Source: Oscillospiraceae bacterium (GTDB taxonomy: Bacteria > Bacillota > Clostridia > Oscillospirales > Oscillospiraceae). From it: 9,854 bases of DNA. The first letter of the stretch is position 1. Each line of letters begins with the position of its first letter. The stretch lies in NCBI GenBank assembly GCA_902802215.1, contig CADCLH010000075.1, forward strand, positions 8,048 through 17,901. The letters run 5' to 3'. Position numbers and translations under genes: made by a program. A model generated the notes under the pieces. It ran no database searches. It worked only from the letters and a program-made list of their open reading frames with translations, and was not told where the DNA came from. This document shows positions 1-6,262 of the stretch, piece by piece.

Positions 1-156
1 GATCTCTACTATCTGAAGGCGCGGAGCATCGGCTACGATCTGAAAATGATCTGGTGGACGCTGCTGGCGATCCTCGCGCACGGAAAGCGCGAAAAGATCC
101 TGGAGGAGCTGCGCGCATCGGCGGCGTCGGTGGCGTCGGTGGAGGACAAGACATGA
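1..156 (+). CDS. Bacterial sugar transferase, C-terminal fragment (5' end outside window)
   Basis: The last 51 codons of a gene that begins before the window, read in frame 1 to the TGA at 154-156. The visible tail (DLYYLKARSIGYDLKMIWWT, then LLAILAHG) matches the end of the membrane-associated initiating sugar transferases (WcaJ/PglC-like fold), which move a sugar-phosphate from a nucleotide sugar to undecaprenyl phosphate to start exopolysaccharide, capsule or glycan synthesis. The family usually ends with a D-x-Y-Y-x5-S-x3-D-(IL)-K signature followed by a hydrophobic stretch, as seen here. The last residues (ASAASVASVEDKT) are low-complexity. The stop overlaps the next start (ATGA), so the two genes are translationally coupled. 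The catalytic part is not in the window, so the sugar specificity cannot be judged. Confidence 0.75.
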   Translation, partial: DLYYLKARSIGYDLKMIWWTLLAILAHGKREKILEELRASAASVASVEDKT

Positions 157-941
157 GCGAAAAACTGCGGGTCGTCGTCATGACCCAGAACGACCGGTTC
201 TTTATTCCGAAGAATATCGAGAAGGCCGCCGCGGTCTGCGACATGCTGGAGATCGTGGAGGTCGACTCCAAGTATTCGCTCGACAATCAGAAGGCCAATT
301 ACCTCAAATGGTTCGGGCCCTTTCAGTGCGCGAAGATGGGCTTTGTCACCGTCGGGCGCGAGCTGGAGAAAACCCTCGACCGCCTGTGCGGCTACCGCCT
401 CCTTCACGGACACTGCTCGGTCCGGGACGTCGCAAAGGCCAACGGCATCGCCTTCCGCGTGATCACGAAGAGCAACGATCCGGACTTTATACAGCATATC
501 CGAGACCTCAACACCGATCTGATCATCTCGTATTCCGCGCCGCAGATCATCAAAAAGGAGCTGCTCAACACGCCGAAGTACGGCATCATCAACGTACACG
601 GCTCGCTGCTGCCGGACTTTCGCGGCACGCTGCCGTCCTTCTGGTATCTCTACTGCGGGGAAAAGACCGGCGGGGCGACCGTGCACTATATGAGCGAGAA
701 GATCGACGACGGCGATATCATCGAACAGGGGAGCGTCGATATCTCGGACTGCCGCAGCATGTTCCAGCTCATCCGCAGAACGAAGGAGCTCGGCGGCGAG
801 CTGATGGTGAAGGCGATCCGGGACATTCAGGACGGGACCGTGACGAGAAGAAAGAACGAGACGGACAAGGGACGCTATTTCACCTGGCCGACGGTCGAGC
901 AGGCCCGCGAATTTCGCGCGAAAGGGAAGCGCCTGATTTGA
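153..941 (+). CDS. Formyltransferase-family protein, probably a sugar N-formyltransferase
   Basis: A 262-residue protein. The ATG at 153 is chosen because it overlaps the upstream stop and has GGAGG at 141-145, 7 nt ahead; an in-frame upstream extension to 54 would run through the preceding gene. The core carries the 10-formyl-THF-dependent formyltransferase signature: N147-x-H149 followed by SLLPDFRG (151-158), and IDDGDI with Asp188. These correspond to the catalytic Asn/His/Asp of methionyl-tRNA formyltransferase (Fmt). The protein is shorter than Fmt (about 310 aa), lacks the Fmt C-terminal tRNA-binding domain and has about 130 residues before the core. With a glycan-initiating sugar transferase immediately upstream, the likely role is N-formylation of an amino-sugar nucleotide for a surface polysaccharide. 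That role is inferred from context; the formyltransferase fold is clear. Confidence 0.8.
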   Translation: MSEKLRVVVMTQNDRFFIPKNIEKAAAVCDMLEIVEVDSKYSLDNQKANYLKWFGPFQCAKMGFVTVGRELEKTLDRLCGYRLLHGHCSVRDVAKANGIAFRVITKSNDPDFIQHIRDLNTDLIISYSAPQIIKKELLNTPKYGIINVHGSLLPDFRGTLPSFWYLYCGEKTGGATVHYMSEKIDDGDIIEQGSVDISDCRSMFQLIRRTKELGGELMVKAIRDIQDGTVTRRKNETDKGRYFTWPTVEQAREFRAKGKRLI

Positions 942-965
942 CATCTGAAAAGCCGAATACAGACT

Positions 966-1003
966 TGATCCCCGGCGGAGTCATCCGCCGGGGATCAGCT
1001 TTT
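966..1003 (+). terminator. Rho-independent-like terminator of the sugar transferase/formyltransferase operon
   Basis: A perfect stem pairs 966-979 with 984-997 around a GTCA loop (arm TGATCCCCGGCGGA), followed by GCTTTTC. The stem is strong but the T-tract is only four bases, so termination could be partial. It begins 24 nt after the formyltransferase stop. Confidence 0.75.
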
Positions 1004-1057
1004 CGGAAGCGACCATAAGGAAACGTTATCGATAAACGTCGAAAAATGGCATGTTGC

Positions 1058-1085
1058 TTGGACAAGAAGACCGTTCCGATAAGAT
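1058..1085 (+). promoter_or_regulatory. Candidate distal promoter in the MATE leader
   Basis: TTGGAC at 1058-1063 and TAAGAT at 1080-1085 with a 16-nt spacer fit a sigma-A promoter loosely. It lies downstream of the preceding terminator in an AT-richer stretch. A second candidate lies 65 nt further on, and either or both may be used. Confidence 0.3.
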
Positions 1086-1122
1086 CATACGTTTTTGTTA
1101 TGGGTTTATCGAAAGGTTTAAT

Positions 1123-1150
1123 TTGCTTTTTTCTCACAGATTTGTAGAAT
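1123..1150 (+). promoter_or_regulatory. Candidate proximal promoter for the MATE transporter operon
   Basis: TTGCTT at 1123-1128 and TAGAAT at 1145-1150 with a 16-nt spacer. A start near 1157 would give a 5' UTR of about 180 nt before the MATE start codon, containing the short hairpin at 1175-1196 and the structured region at 1243-1314. Confidence 0.4.
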
Positions 1151-1174
1151 ATACCTATATTAATGGGTGAGAGA

Positions 1175-1196
1175 CGGAGAAGACTCCGCTTTTTTT
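1175..1196 (+). terminator. Short intrinsic-terminator-like hairpin in the leader (possible attenuator)
   Basis: CGGAG (1175-1179) pairs with CTCCG (1184-1188) around AAGA. One C follows, then seven Ts (1190-1196). An upstream 6-bp pairing, TCTCAC (1132-1137) with GTGAGA (1167-1172), could stack below it in transcripts from the distal promoter. Because it sits between the candidate promoters and the MATE gene, it may be an attenuator or the end of a short transcript. The stem is only 5 bp, so its efficiency is uncertain. Confidence 0.45.
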
Positions 1197-1242
1197 ATTG
1201 AATCTGACCATGAGGACGAGAGGGCGAGAGGCGAACCCCCTT

Positions 1243-1325
1243 GGGCCGATAACAGGCAGAACGGGCATCCGACCCCATCGGTCCGCGTTATGGACGGGGA
1301 AACAAAGCGGATGCAGCAACGGAGG
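1243..1325 (+). promoter_or_regulatory. Potentially structured 5' leader of the MATE gene (predicted pseudoknot before the RBS)
   Basis: GGGCCGAT (1243-1250) pairs with ATCGGTCC (1277-1284; 8 bp, one G-U). Inside that loop, GCATCCG (1265-1271) pairs perfectly with CGGATGC (1308-1314), giving an H-type pseudoknot that ends 6 nt before the GGAGG at 1321-1325. A competing fold pairs 1273-1276 and 1281-1284 with 1292-1299. I matched it to no known riboswitch consensus. Pairing was found by eye and without an energy calculation, so chance is possible in GC-rich sequence. Confidence 0.3.
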
Positions 1326-1335
1326 TGAGATCGGA

Positions 1336-2745
1336 ATGAACGCTGCCCGGGAAAACGAGCTCTTTGAGCACAGCAATGTCACGCAGGCGATCCTGCGCAT
1401 GGCCGTCCCCACGGTCATCGGCCAGATCATTCTGGTCATCTACAACATGGCGGACACCTTTTTCATCGCGCAGACCGGCAACGACGCGATGATCACAGCC
1501 GTCACCATCTGCATGCCGGCGTTCATGTTCCTCTCCGCGATCTCGAACCTCTTCGGCGTCGGCGGGGCGAGCGTGATTGCCCGCCTGCTGGGGCTGCGGG
1601 CCGGGCACAAGGTAGGCCTCGCCTCCGGCTTCGCCTTCTGGGGCTGCCTGCTGACGACTGCGCTCTACTCGCTGCTCGCCTGGCTCGGGCGAGACGTGTT
1701 CATCGACCTGCTCGGCGGCACGAACCCCGAGGCGCACCGGGCGGCGGCGGATTATCTGTTCTATACCGTGATCTGCGGCGGGGCCGTGACCGCGACCGGC
1801 GTGCTGCTGTCGCATCTGATCCGGGCGGAGGGGCGCGCGCTGCACGCCAGCATCGGCATCGCGCTCGGCGGGGTCCTGAACATCGTGCTGGACCCGCTGT
1901 TCATCTTCGTGCTCCTCCCGCCGGGGAAGGAGGCGATGGGCGCAGCCGCCGCGACCACGCTCTCCAACCTGATCTCCCTGCTGTACTTTGTCGTGATCCT
2001 GTTGTATAATAAGAAAAAATCCTTCCTGTCCTTCCGGCCGACAAAGGAATTTCTGGGCCAGCGCATCCCTGCCTCCGTTTTTTCCGCGGGGGTCCCGGCC
2101 TGCGTGATGACGCTGTTTGAAAACATCTCGTACGCCGTGCTCGACAAGCTGATGAGCTTCAACGGCATTGAGATGCAGGCCGGCATCGGCGTGGCCAAGA
2201 AGGTCAACATGCTTGCCCACTGCACGGTGCGCGGGATCGCGCAGGGCTCGCTGCCGATGATCGGCTACAATTTCGCCGCCGGCAAATTCACCCGCATGCG
2301 CAGCGCCATCCGCGTCTCACACACTCTCGCCGTTGCGACCGCCTCGGTCTGTATGGCGGCAAGCCTGCTCTGGGCAAGGCCGCTGATCGGGATCTTTATC
2401 CGAAACGGCTCCGCCTCGCTGGACTTCGGCACGCTGTTTCTGCGCGTGCTCTGCGTCGGCGGCCCCTTCTCCGCCAGCGCCTATACCTACATCTCCTTCT
2501 TTCAGGCGACGGGCGAGGGCGGAAAATCCTTCCTGTTGGCCCTCCTGCGTAAGGGCATTGTGGATATCCCGCTCATGTTCCTGCTCCGGCGGCTGCTGCC
2601 GGTCATGGGCATCGTGATGGCGACGCCGCTGGCCGACGCGCTCTGCTGCGTCGTCGCCAATCTCCTGTTCGCCGCGTATATGCGTCACCTCAAGGACAGC
2701 GTTCTGGACAACTGGCATACGGAGCTTCTCGGCAGCCGGTTCTGA
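1336..2745 (+). CDS. MATE-family multidrug/toxin efflux transporter
   Basis: A 469-residue integral membrane protein with about 12 hydrophobic segments arranged as two six-helix halves, the usual size for MATE transporters. These export cationic drugs, metabolites or other small molecules in exchange for Na+ or H+. The first helix region contains the family-typical AVPTVIGQIILVIYNMADTF, and the second half opens with the equivalent GVPACVMTLFENISYAVLD. It most resembles the MepA/NorM-like clostridial branch, but the substrate cannot be read from sequence. The ATG at 1336 is chosen because GGAGGTGA (1321-1328) precedes it and family homology begins at about FEHSNVTQAILRMAVP. The frame stays open back to 1198, but that extension is Gly/Arg-rich and looks like leader RNA. 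The LysR gene 25 nt downstream is probably co-transcribed. Confidence 0.92.
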   Translation: MNAARENELFEHSNVTQAILRMAVPTVIGQIILVIYNMADTFFIAQTGNDAMITAVTICMPAFMFLSAISNLFGVGGASVIARLLGLRAGHKVGLASGFAFWGCLLTTALYSLLAWLGRDVFIDLLGGTNPEAHRAAADYLFYTVICGGAVTATGVLLSHLIRAEGRALHASIGIALGGVLNIVLDPLFIFVLLPPGKEAMGAAAATTLSNLISLLYFVVILLYNKKKSFLSFRPTKEFLGQRIPASVFSAGVPACVMTLFENISYAVLDKLMSFNGIEMQAGIGVAKKVNMLAHCTVRGIAQGSLPMIGYNFAAGKFTRMRSAIRVSHTLAVATASVCMAASLLWARPLIGIFIRNGSASLDFGTLFLRVLCVGGPFSASAYTYISFFQATGEGGKSFLLALLRKGIVDIPLMFLLRRLLPVMGIVMATPLADALCCVVANLLFAAYMRHLKDSVLDNWHTELLGSRF

Positions 2746-2770
2746 TCCAAATAAGGAAAGGGAGAGCACC

Positions 2771-3664
2771 ATGGTTGACAATCGTCTGTATTCTCTGCTG
2801 AAAGTCGTTGAGCTCGGCAGCTATACCAAGGCCGCCGAACAGCTGTCTCTGTCCCAGCCCGCCGTCAGCCAGCATATCCGCCAGCTCGAGGAATCGCTGA
2901 ACGTCAAGATCTTTGAGCATGCGCACAACAAATTCCGTCTGACAGGCGAGGGGGAGATCGTCGTCAAGTACGCCCGGCAGATGATCGCGCTGGAGAACAA
3001 TCTGGAGCTGGCGCTGAAAAACGAGAGAGGACGGACGCGCTCGCTGACCATCGGCATCACGCACACGGCCGAGAGCAGCGCCATCATTGAGGCGCTCGTC
3101 GCCTGTACGAACCGCTATGAGGGCCTGAACCTCCGCATCCTGACCAATACGGCCGATCAGCTCTACGCGATGCTGAAGAACTATGAGCTGGACTTTGCCT
3201 TCATCGAGGGGCGCAGCTCCGACCCCGACCTCGGCTATCTCATGCTGGACACGGACTGTCTTGTGCTTGCGGTCGCGCCGGATCATCCGCTGGCACAGAA
3301 GAGCATGATCACCATCGACCAGCTCAAAAGGGAGAAGCTTCTTCTCCGCCTGCCGAACTCCAACACCCGCAAGCTCTTTGAAGCGACGCTGAAAAGCCAG
3401 AATCTGGCGATCGAGGATTTCAATATCACGCTGGAGATCGACTCGGTCGCGTCGATCAAGGACCTGGTGCGGCGCGGCTTCGGCGTCTCGGTCCTTGCCA
3501 AAAGCGCCTGCCTGGACGAACAGCGCAAGAAAAAGCTCTGCCTGCTGACCATCGAAAACCTGAGCATGGTGCGCGAGACGAACATCGTCTACCGCAAGAG
3601 CTTTGAGCACACCGAGCTGCTGCGGGGCATCGTGGAGATGTACAACGAGATGCTTCACCGCTGA
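2771..3664 (+). CDS. LysR-family transcriptional regulator
   Basis: A 297-residue protein of normal LysR length. The N-terminal winged helix-turn-helix spans about residues 1-60 (GSYTKAAEQLSLSQPAVSQH, then IRQLEESLNVKIFEH, the classical LysR signature), followed by a linker helix and a periplasmic-binding-protein-like effector domain (about 90-297). The effector domain includes the typical LDFAFIEG and VLAVAPDHPLAQK segments. The ATG at 2771 has GGGAGAG just upstream. It lies 25 nt after the MATE gene on the same strand, so it probably controls that operon. LysR regulators more often sit divergent to their target, so autoregulation of the MATE-lysR unit is inference. The effector ligand is unknown. 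Confidence 0.93.
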   Translation: MVDNRLYSLLKVVELGSYTKAAEQLSLSQPAVSQHIRQLEESLNVKIFEHAHNKFRLTGEGEIVVKYARQMIALENNLELALKNERGRTRSLTIGITHTAESSAIIEALVACTNRYEGLNLRILTNTADQLYAMLKNYELDFAFIEGRSSDPDLGYLMLDTDCLVLAVAPDHPLAQKSMITIDQLKREKLLLRLPNSNTRKLFEATLKSQNLAIEDFNITLEIDSVASIKDLVRRGFGVSVLAKSACLDEQRKKKLCLLTIENLSMVRETNIVYRKSFEHTELLRGIVEMYNEMLHR

Positions 3665-3671
3665 CCCAATT

Positions 3672-3717
3672 ATACCCATAAAAAATCCGCCGGTACCGGC
3701 GGATTTTTTATGGGTAT
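3672..3717. terminator. Bidirectional terminator between the convergent lysR and psd genes
   Basis: A perfect 46-nt palindrome centred at 3694/3695. A GC core (TCCGCCGG/CCGGCGGA) is flanked by A6 on the left and T6 on the right, then by TACCCAT/ATGGGTA. Read on either strand it gives a GC-rich hairpin followed by at least six Us. It begins 8 nt after the lysR stop and 11 nt beyond the psd stop, so one element serves both genes. Confidence 0.92.
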
Positions 3718-3727
3718 TAGAATCGAT

Positions 3728-4573
3728 TCATGCGGGGAAAGCGGCGCGGCCCAGGACCTGCCCCATGACGACCGGGGTTTCGATCCCGTTCGCCGTTGCG
3801 GTGAACAGCGCCTCGTCAAGCGCGACGCGGTCCTTCTCCAACAGCAGAACGACGGTGCTCCCGCCGTACAGGAAACGGCCCTTTTCTTCACCGCGCCGTA
3901 TCGGACCGGCGCCGTCATGATTGTCGATCCGACCGACCAGCAGCGCGCCGACCTCGATCTGCGCGACGGTCCCGAAGCGCGCGGTCACCATGATCGTGTA
4001 TTCGCGGCAGTTGCGCACAAAGACCGGTACGGACTCGAGCGCGATGGGGCGCACCGTGTGCAGGACGCCGGGGAGAAAGACATTCGGCCCCTTCTGCCCG
4101 TCGTCAATATAGCAGTAGCGGTGATAATTGTCCACGCACAGACGAAAGACCAGACACACGCCGTCCCGGAACCGGCGGGCGGCGGCGTCCATGCCGAGCA
4201 GCTCCGAGACGGAGTAACGGCTCTGTTTGATGGGAAGCACCATCCCGTCCGTGATGCGGTAGGCGCTGAGCAGCCCGTCACAGGGGGCCATCAGCTCCGC
4301 AGGGTCTGCGGGAAGCGGACGCCTCTCCGGCCGGATACGGCGGCAAAAGAAGTCGTTGAAGCAGGAATAATCCTCTTCGGCGTAGTCCGTAAGGTCGATC
4401 CCGTTCTTTCGGATAAAGGGAGCGATCAGCGGACGGGAGACGGGAGAGGAGAGGACCCGGCCGGCAGCCCGCGAGAGACCGCGGCCGATCAGCAGCTTCA
4501 GCAGCATGCGCCCGGGGACGGTCCGGTAGAGGAAAACGAGCGCCGCGCTTTCTTTCCCGGGCTGCGCGCTCAT
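3728..4573 (-). CDS. psd: Phosphatidylserine decarboxylase proenzyme
   Basis: A 281-residue enzyme that decarboxylates phosphatidylserine to phosphatidylethanolamine at the membrane. It is made as a proenzyme that cleaves itself before a serine, turning that serine into the pyruvoyl cofactor. The cleavage motif is visible as YGGSTVVLLLEKD, with the predicted cut between G238 and S239. The catalytic Asp and His correspond to D99 (APCDG) and H151 (DNYHRY). Other family hallmarks are FIRKNGIDL, SFNDFF-like CFNDFFCRR, PGVLHTVRPIALE and VEVGALLVGRI-like IEVGALLVGRI. The ATG at 4573 overlaps the pssA stop (ATGA). The frame is open upstream to 4810, but that stretch runs through pssA and has no homology. 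It forms an operon with pssA. Confidence 0.95.
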   Translation of the reverse strand: MSAQPGKESAALVFLYRTVPGRMLLKLLIGRGLSRAAGRVLSSPVSRPLIAPFIRKNGIDLTDYAEEDYSCFNDFFCRRIRPERRPLPADPAELMAPCDGLLSAYRITDGMVLPIKQSRYSVSELLGMDAAARRFRDGVCLVFRLCVDNYHRYCYIDDGQKGPNVFLPGVLHTVRPIALESVPVFVRNCREYTIMVTARFGTVAQIEVGALLVGRIDNHDGAGPIRRGEEKGRFLYGGSTVVLLLEKDRVALDEALFTATANGIETPVVMGQVLGRAAFPA

Positions 4574-5265
4574 TTGATCAGAATTTTCCACAGCAGCATC
4601 AGCAGGAATTCCACCGCGCCGATGGCGACCAGCGTCATGACGCCGCGCATGCCGGGCTTTCGCACCTGGATGGGACTGATGAACAGCACCCCCACCAACA
4701 GAGCCGCGGCGAGATACGCGACGGTGATGTCCGCCTTGGTGATATATTGCAGCATCAGCACCAGGGGGAAGATCAGGGCCGAGGCCGTCACCGGCAGGCC
4801 GAGATAGCACTTGCGCACGCCGCCCTCCGTCTGCTGACGGTCCTCCTCGGTCACGTTGTAGTAGGCGAGGCGGATCATGGCGGCCAGCACATAGAGCACC
4901 AGCACCGCATGCAGCAAAATACGCTCCGACGCAAGCTTCCAGGGAACGGGCGCGCCCTCGAGGATCCGGGTCAGAAACGGCGAGACGCGGATCAGCGCGG
5001 TGCCGATGCAGGCCGGAAGCACACCGAAGGCCACCAGGTCGGACAGCGAATCGATCTGGATGCCGAAGTTCATCTCCTGCCGGGTCCTGCCCTGCTTGGT
5101 CCGGGCGACCTTCCCGTCAAAGGCGTCGCAGAAGCCGCAGAACAGCAGGAAGAAGCAGCCGTAGTAGGGATGCCCGCCTCCGCTGAGGCTGACCACGATC
5201 CCGGTCACGGCGGAAAGCAGGGAGAAATAGGTCAAAATGACGGTATAGTCATAATAACCGATCAT
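4570..5265 (-). CDS. pssA: CDP-diacylglycerol--serine O-phosphatidyltransferase
   Basis: A 231-residue multi-pass membrane enzyme that joins L-serine to CDP-diacylglycerol to give phosphatidylserine, the substrate of the downstream decarboxylase. The CDP-alcohol phosphatidyltransferase motif is present: D47-x2-D50-G-x2-A-R55, then G68-x3-D72-x3-D76, holding the four metal-binding aspartates. The 12-residue gap between the AR and G parts (RTKQGRTRQEMNFG) is longer than the 8 of the textbook motif but, from memory, is usual in clostridial PssA. Several hydrophobic segments follow. The ATG at 5265 is chosen because AAAGGGG lies 8 nt upstream; the possible start at 5310 lies within the promoter and would add a polar 15-residue tail. 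Confidence 0.93.
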   Translation of the reverse strand: MIGYYDYTVILTYFSLLSAVTGIVVSLSGGGHPYYGCFFLLFCGFCDAFDGKVARTKQGRTRQEMNFGIQIDSLSDLVAFGVLPACIGTALIRVSPFLTRILEGAPVPWKLASERILLHAVLVLYVLAAMIRLAYYNVTEEDRQQTEGGVRKCYLGLPVTASALIFPLVLMLQYITKADITVAYLAAALLVGVLFISPIQVRKPGMRGVMTLVAIGAVEFLLMLLWKILIK

Positions 5266-5308
5266 ATCTTTTTCCCCTTTCTGTCTCGATCGGTTTTCAC
5301 AGTTTATC

Positions 5309-5337
5309 ATGATAACACATTTCTGTTAAAATGACAA
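5309..5337 (-). promoter_or_regulatory. Promoter of the pssA-psd operon
   Basis: On the minus strand, TTGTCA (5337-5332) and TATCAT (5314-5309) are separated by exactly 17 nt, close to the sigma-A consensus. Transcription would begin near 5302, about 37 nt before the pssA start. The -10 box lies inside the 12-nt perfect palindrome TTATCATGATAA (5304-5315), a possible operator. Confidence 0.7.
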
Positions 5338-5420
5338 CAAAGGATCGCGCTTTTTTGAAAAATAGTATGCGGGCGCTCTCCGGTCCGGAGATCGCAGCGT
5401 CCGGCAAAAGCGCGGCGGCG

Positions 5421-5449
5421 TTGATTTCTGCGCGGCGGTATGGTATAAC
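5421..5449 (+). promoter_or_regulatory. Promoter of the HTH-nuclease/amidohydrolase operon
   Basis: TTGATT (5421-5426) and TATAAC (5444-5449) with a 17-nt spacer, close to the sigma-A consensus. It lies divergent to the pssA promoter in a 216-nt intergenic region. Transcription would start near 5456, and GGAGAG at 5470-5475 is the ribosome binding site. Confidence 0.65.
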
Positions 5450-5481
5450 TGGCATAGCTGAAACGGATCGGAGAGACAAGT

Positions 5482-6237
5482 ATGAACGACAGCGAGCGGG
5501 AGAGAGCGGTCTGCGCGGCGATCTGCCGGGGCGGCGGTCTGCGCGCGCGGGAGGTCGCCGCGCAGCTCGGTCTTGACCGCGAAACGGTCAACCACATCCT
5601 GTACAGCTCCCCGCTGCTGCATGAGCTGTGCTGGCAGGACCGGGATTACCGCTGGCACGGGATTGTCCGGCAGGAGAGACCGCATGTCGGGCTTCAGGAA
5701 TTCGCCGGCTGGTACGGCAGCGTGCGGGACTTCACGGCCCTGTCCGAAGAGGACTGGATGGCCGCGATGGCCGAGGGCTGCGGCAATGTCGGGCGGAGCC
5801 TCAGCGACGCAAGAGGCCTGCTCCACTCCTTCCGCGACTGTAGGGAGCAGATGCTGCGCCTGTTTGCAGACCTCGCCGACATGCTCGGTGAGGCGTGTCT
5901 CGACTGGGAGCTCGCCTTCGAGCTGCGGCTCAAGCGCTCGCGCCATGTGCGCATCTACGCGGACGTTCTGGTCATCACGGAAGACCGCGTCTTTTCTCTG
6001 GAATTCAAGATGAAAAAGACGATCGAGGCGGAAGAGGTCCTTCAGGCGGCCAAGTACTGTCCGTATCTCGAGATCGTCTTCGGCCCGTCCTATGAGATCA
6101 TCCCCGTCCTGGTGCTCACCGCGGCGCGGGAGTATTTCTCCTTCGAGCCGATCGGGGGGCGGGACATGCTCCTGCCCGTCTGCTCGGGCGACATGCTGTT
6201 CAACGTCTTTGACGAGTATTTACGCTTTCTGCAATAG
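5482..6237 (+). CDS. Uncharacterised protein: N-terminal winged helix plus C-terminal PD-(D/E)xK nuclease-like domain
   Basis: A 251-residue soluble protein that I do not recognise as a named family. Residues about 5-60 look like a winged helix-turn-helix (LRAREVAAQLGLDRETVNHI). N37, Y41 and W58 are spaced almost as the Asn, Tyr and Trp of Zalpha nucleic-acid-binding domains. Residues about 70-140 are helical linker. Residues 141-215 resemble the PD-(D/E)xK/RecB-Cas4 nuclease core: a helix with Glu (DWELAFEL), D161 (YADVLVI), E174-F-K176 (SLEFKMK), then a Q188-x3-Y192 motif (QAAKY). All canonical catalytic positions are therefore present. The ATG at 5482 has GGAGAG 6 nt upstream. The gene is probably co-transcribed with the amidohydrolase 25 nt downstream. 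Domain calls rest on motifs seen by eye; nuclease activity and target are inference. Confidence 0.8.
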   Translation: MNDSERERAVCAAICRGGGLRAREVAAQLGLDRETVNHILYSSPLLHELCWQDRDYRWHGIVRQERPHVGLQEFAGWYGSVRDFTALSEEDWMAAMAEGCGNVGRSLSDARGLLHSFRDCREQMLRLFADLADMLGEACLDWELAFELRLKRSRHVRIYADVLVITEDRVFSLEFKMKKTIEAEEVLQAAKYCPYLEIVFGPSYEIIPVLVLTAAREYFSFEPIGGRDMLLPVCSGDMLFNVFDEYLRFLQ

Positions 6238-6262
6238 TCCAAACCACAAGGAGGCAATCCCT

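Noticed and set aside
33..944. A long minus-strand open frame opposite the formyltransferase
   Set aside because: The plus strand carries clear catalytic motifs; the antisense frame has no recognisable domain and is a high-GC artefact.
1165..1325. Known riboswitches (guanidine/ykkC, yybP-ykoY, purine, THF, ZTP, SAM, c-di-GMP, glycine) or a T-box in the MATE leader
   Set aside because: None of the conserved sequence blocks I know for these classes could be found by reading; a covariance-model search could overturn this.
1198..1335. An N-terminal extension of the MATE protein, open in frame for about 46 codons
   Set aside because: The extension is Gly/Arg-rich and hydrophilic, family homology begins after 1336, and a strong GGAGGTGA site sits at 1321-1328.
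4574..4810. An upstream start for the phosphatidylserine decarboxylase
   Set aside because: It lies wholly inside pssA, encodes a His/Arg/Gly-rich low-complexity stretch and competes with the ATGA-overlap start at 4573.
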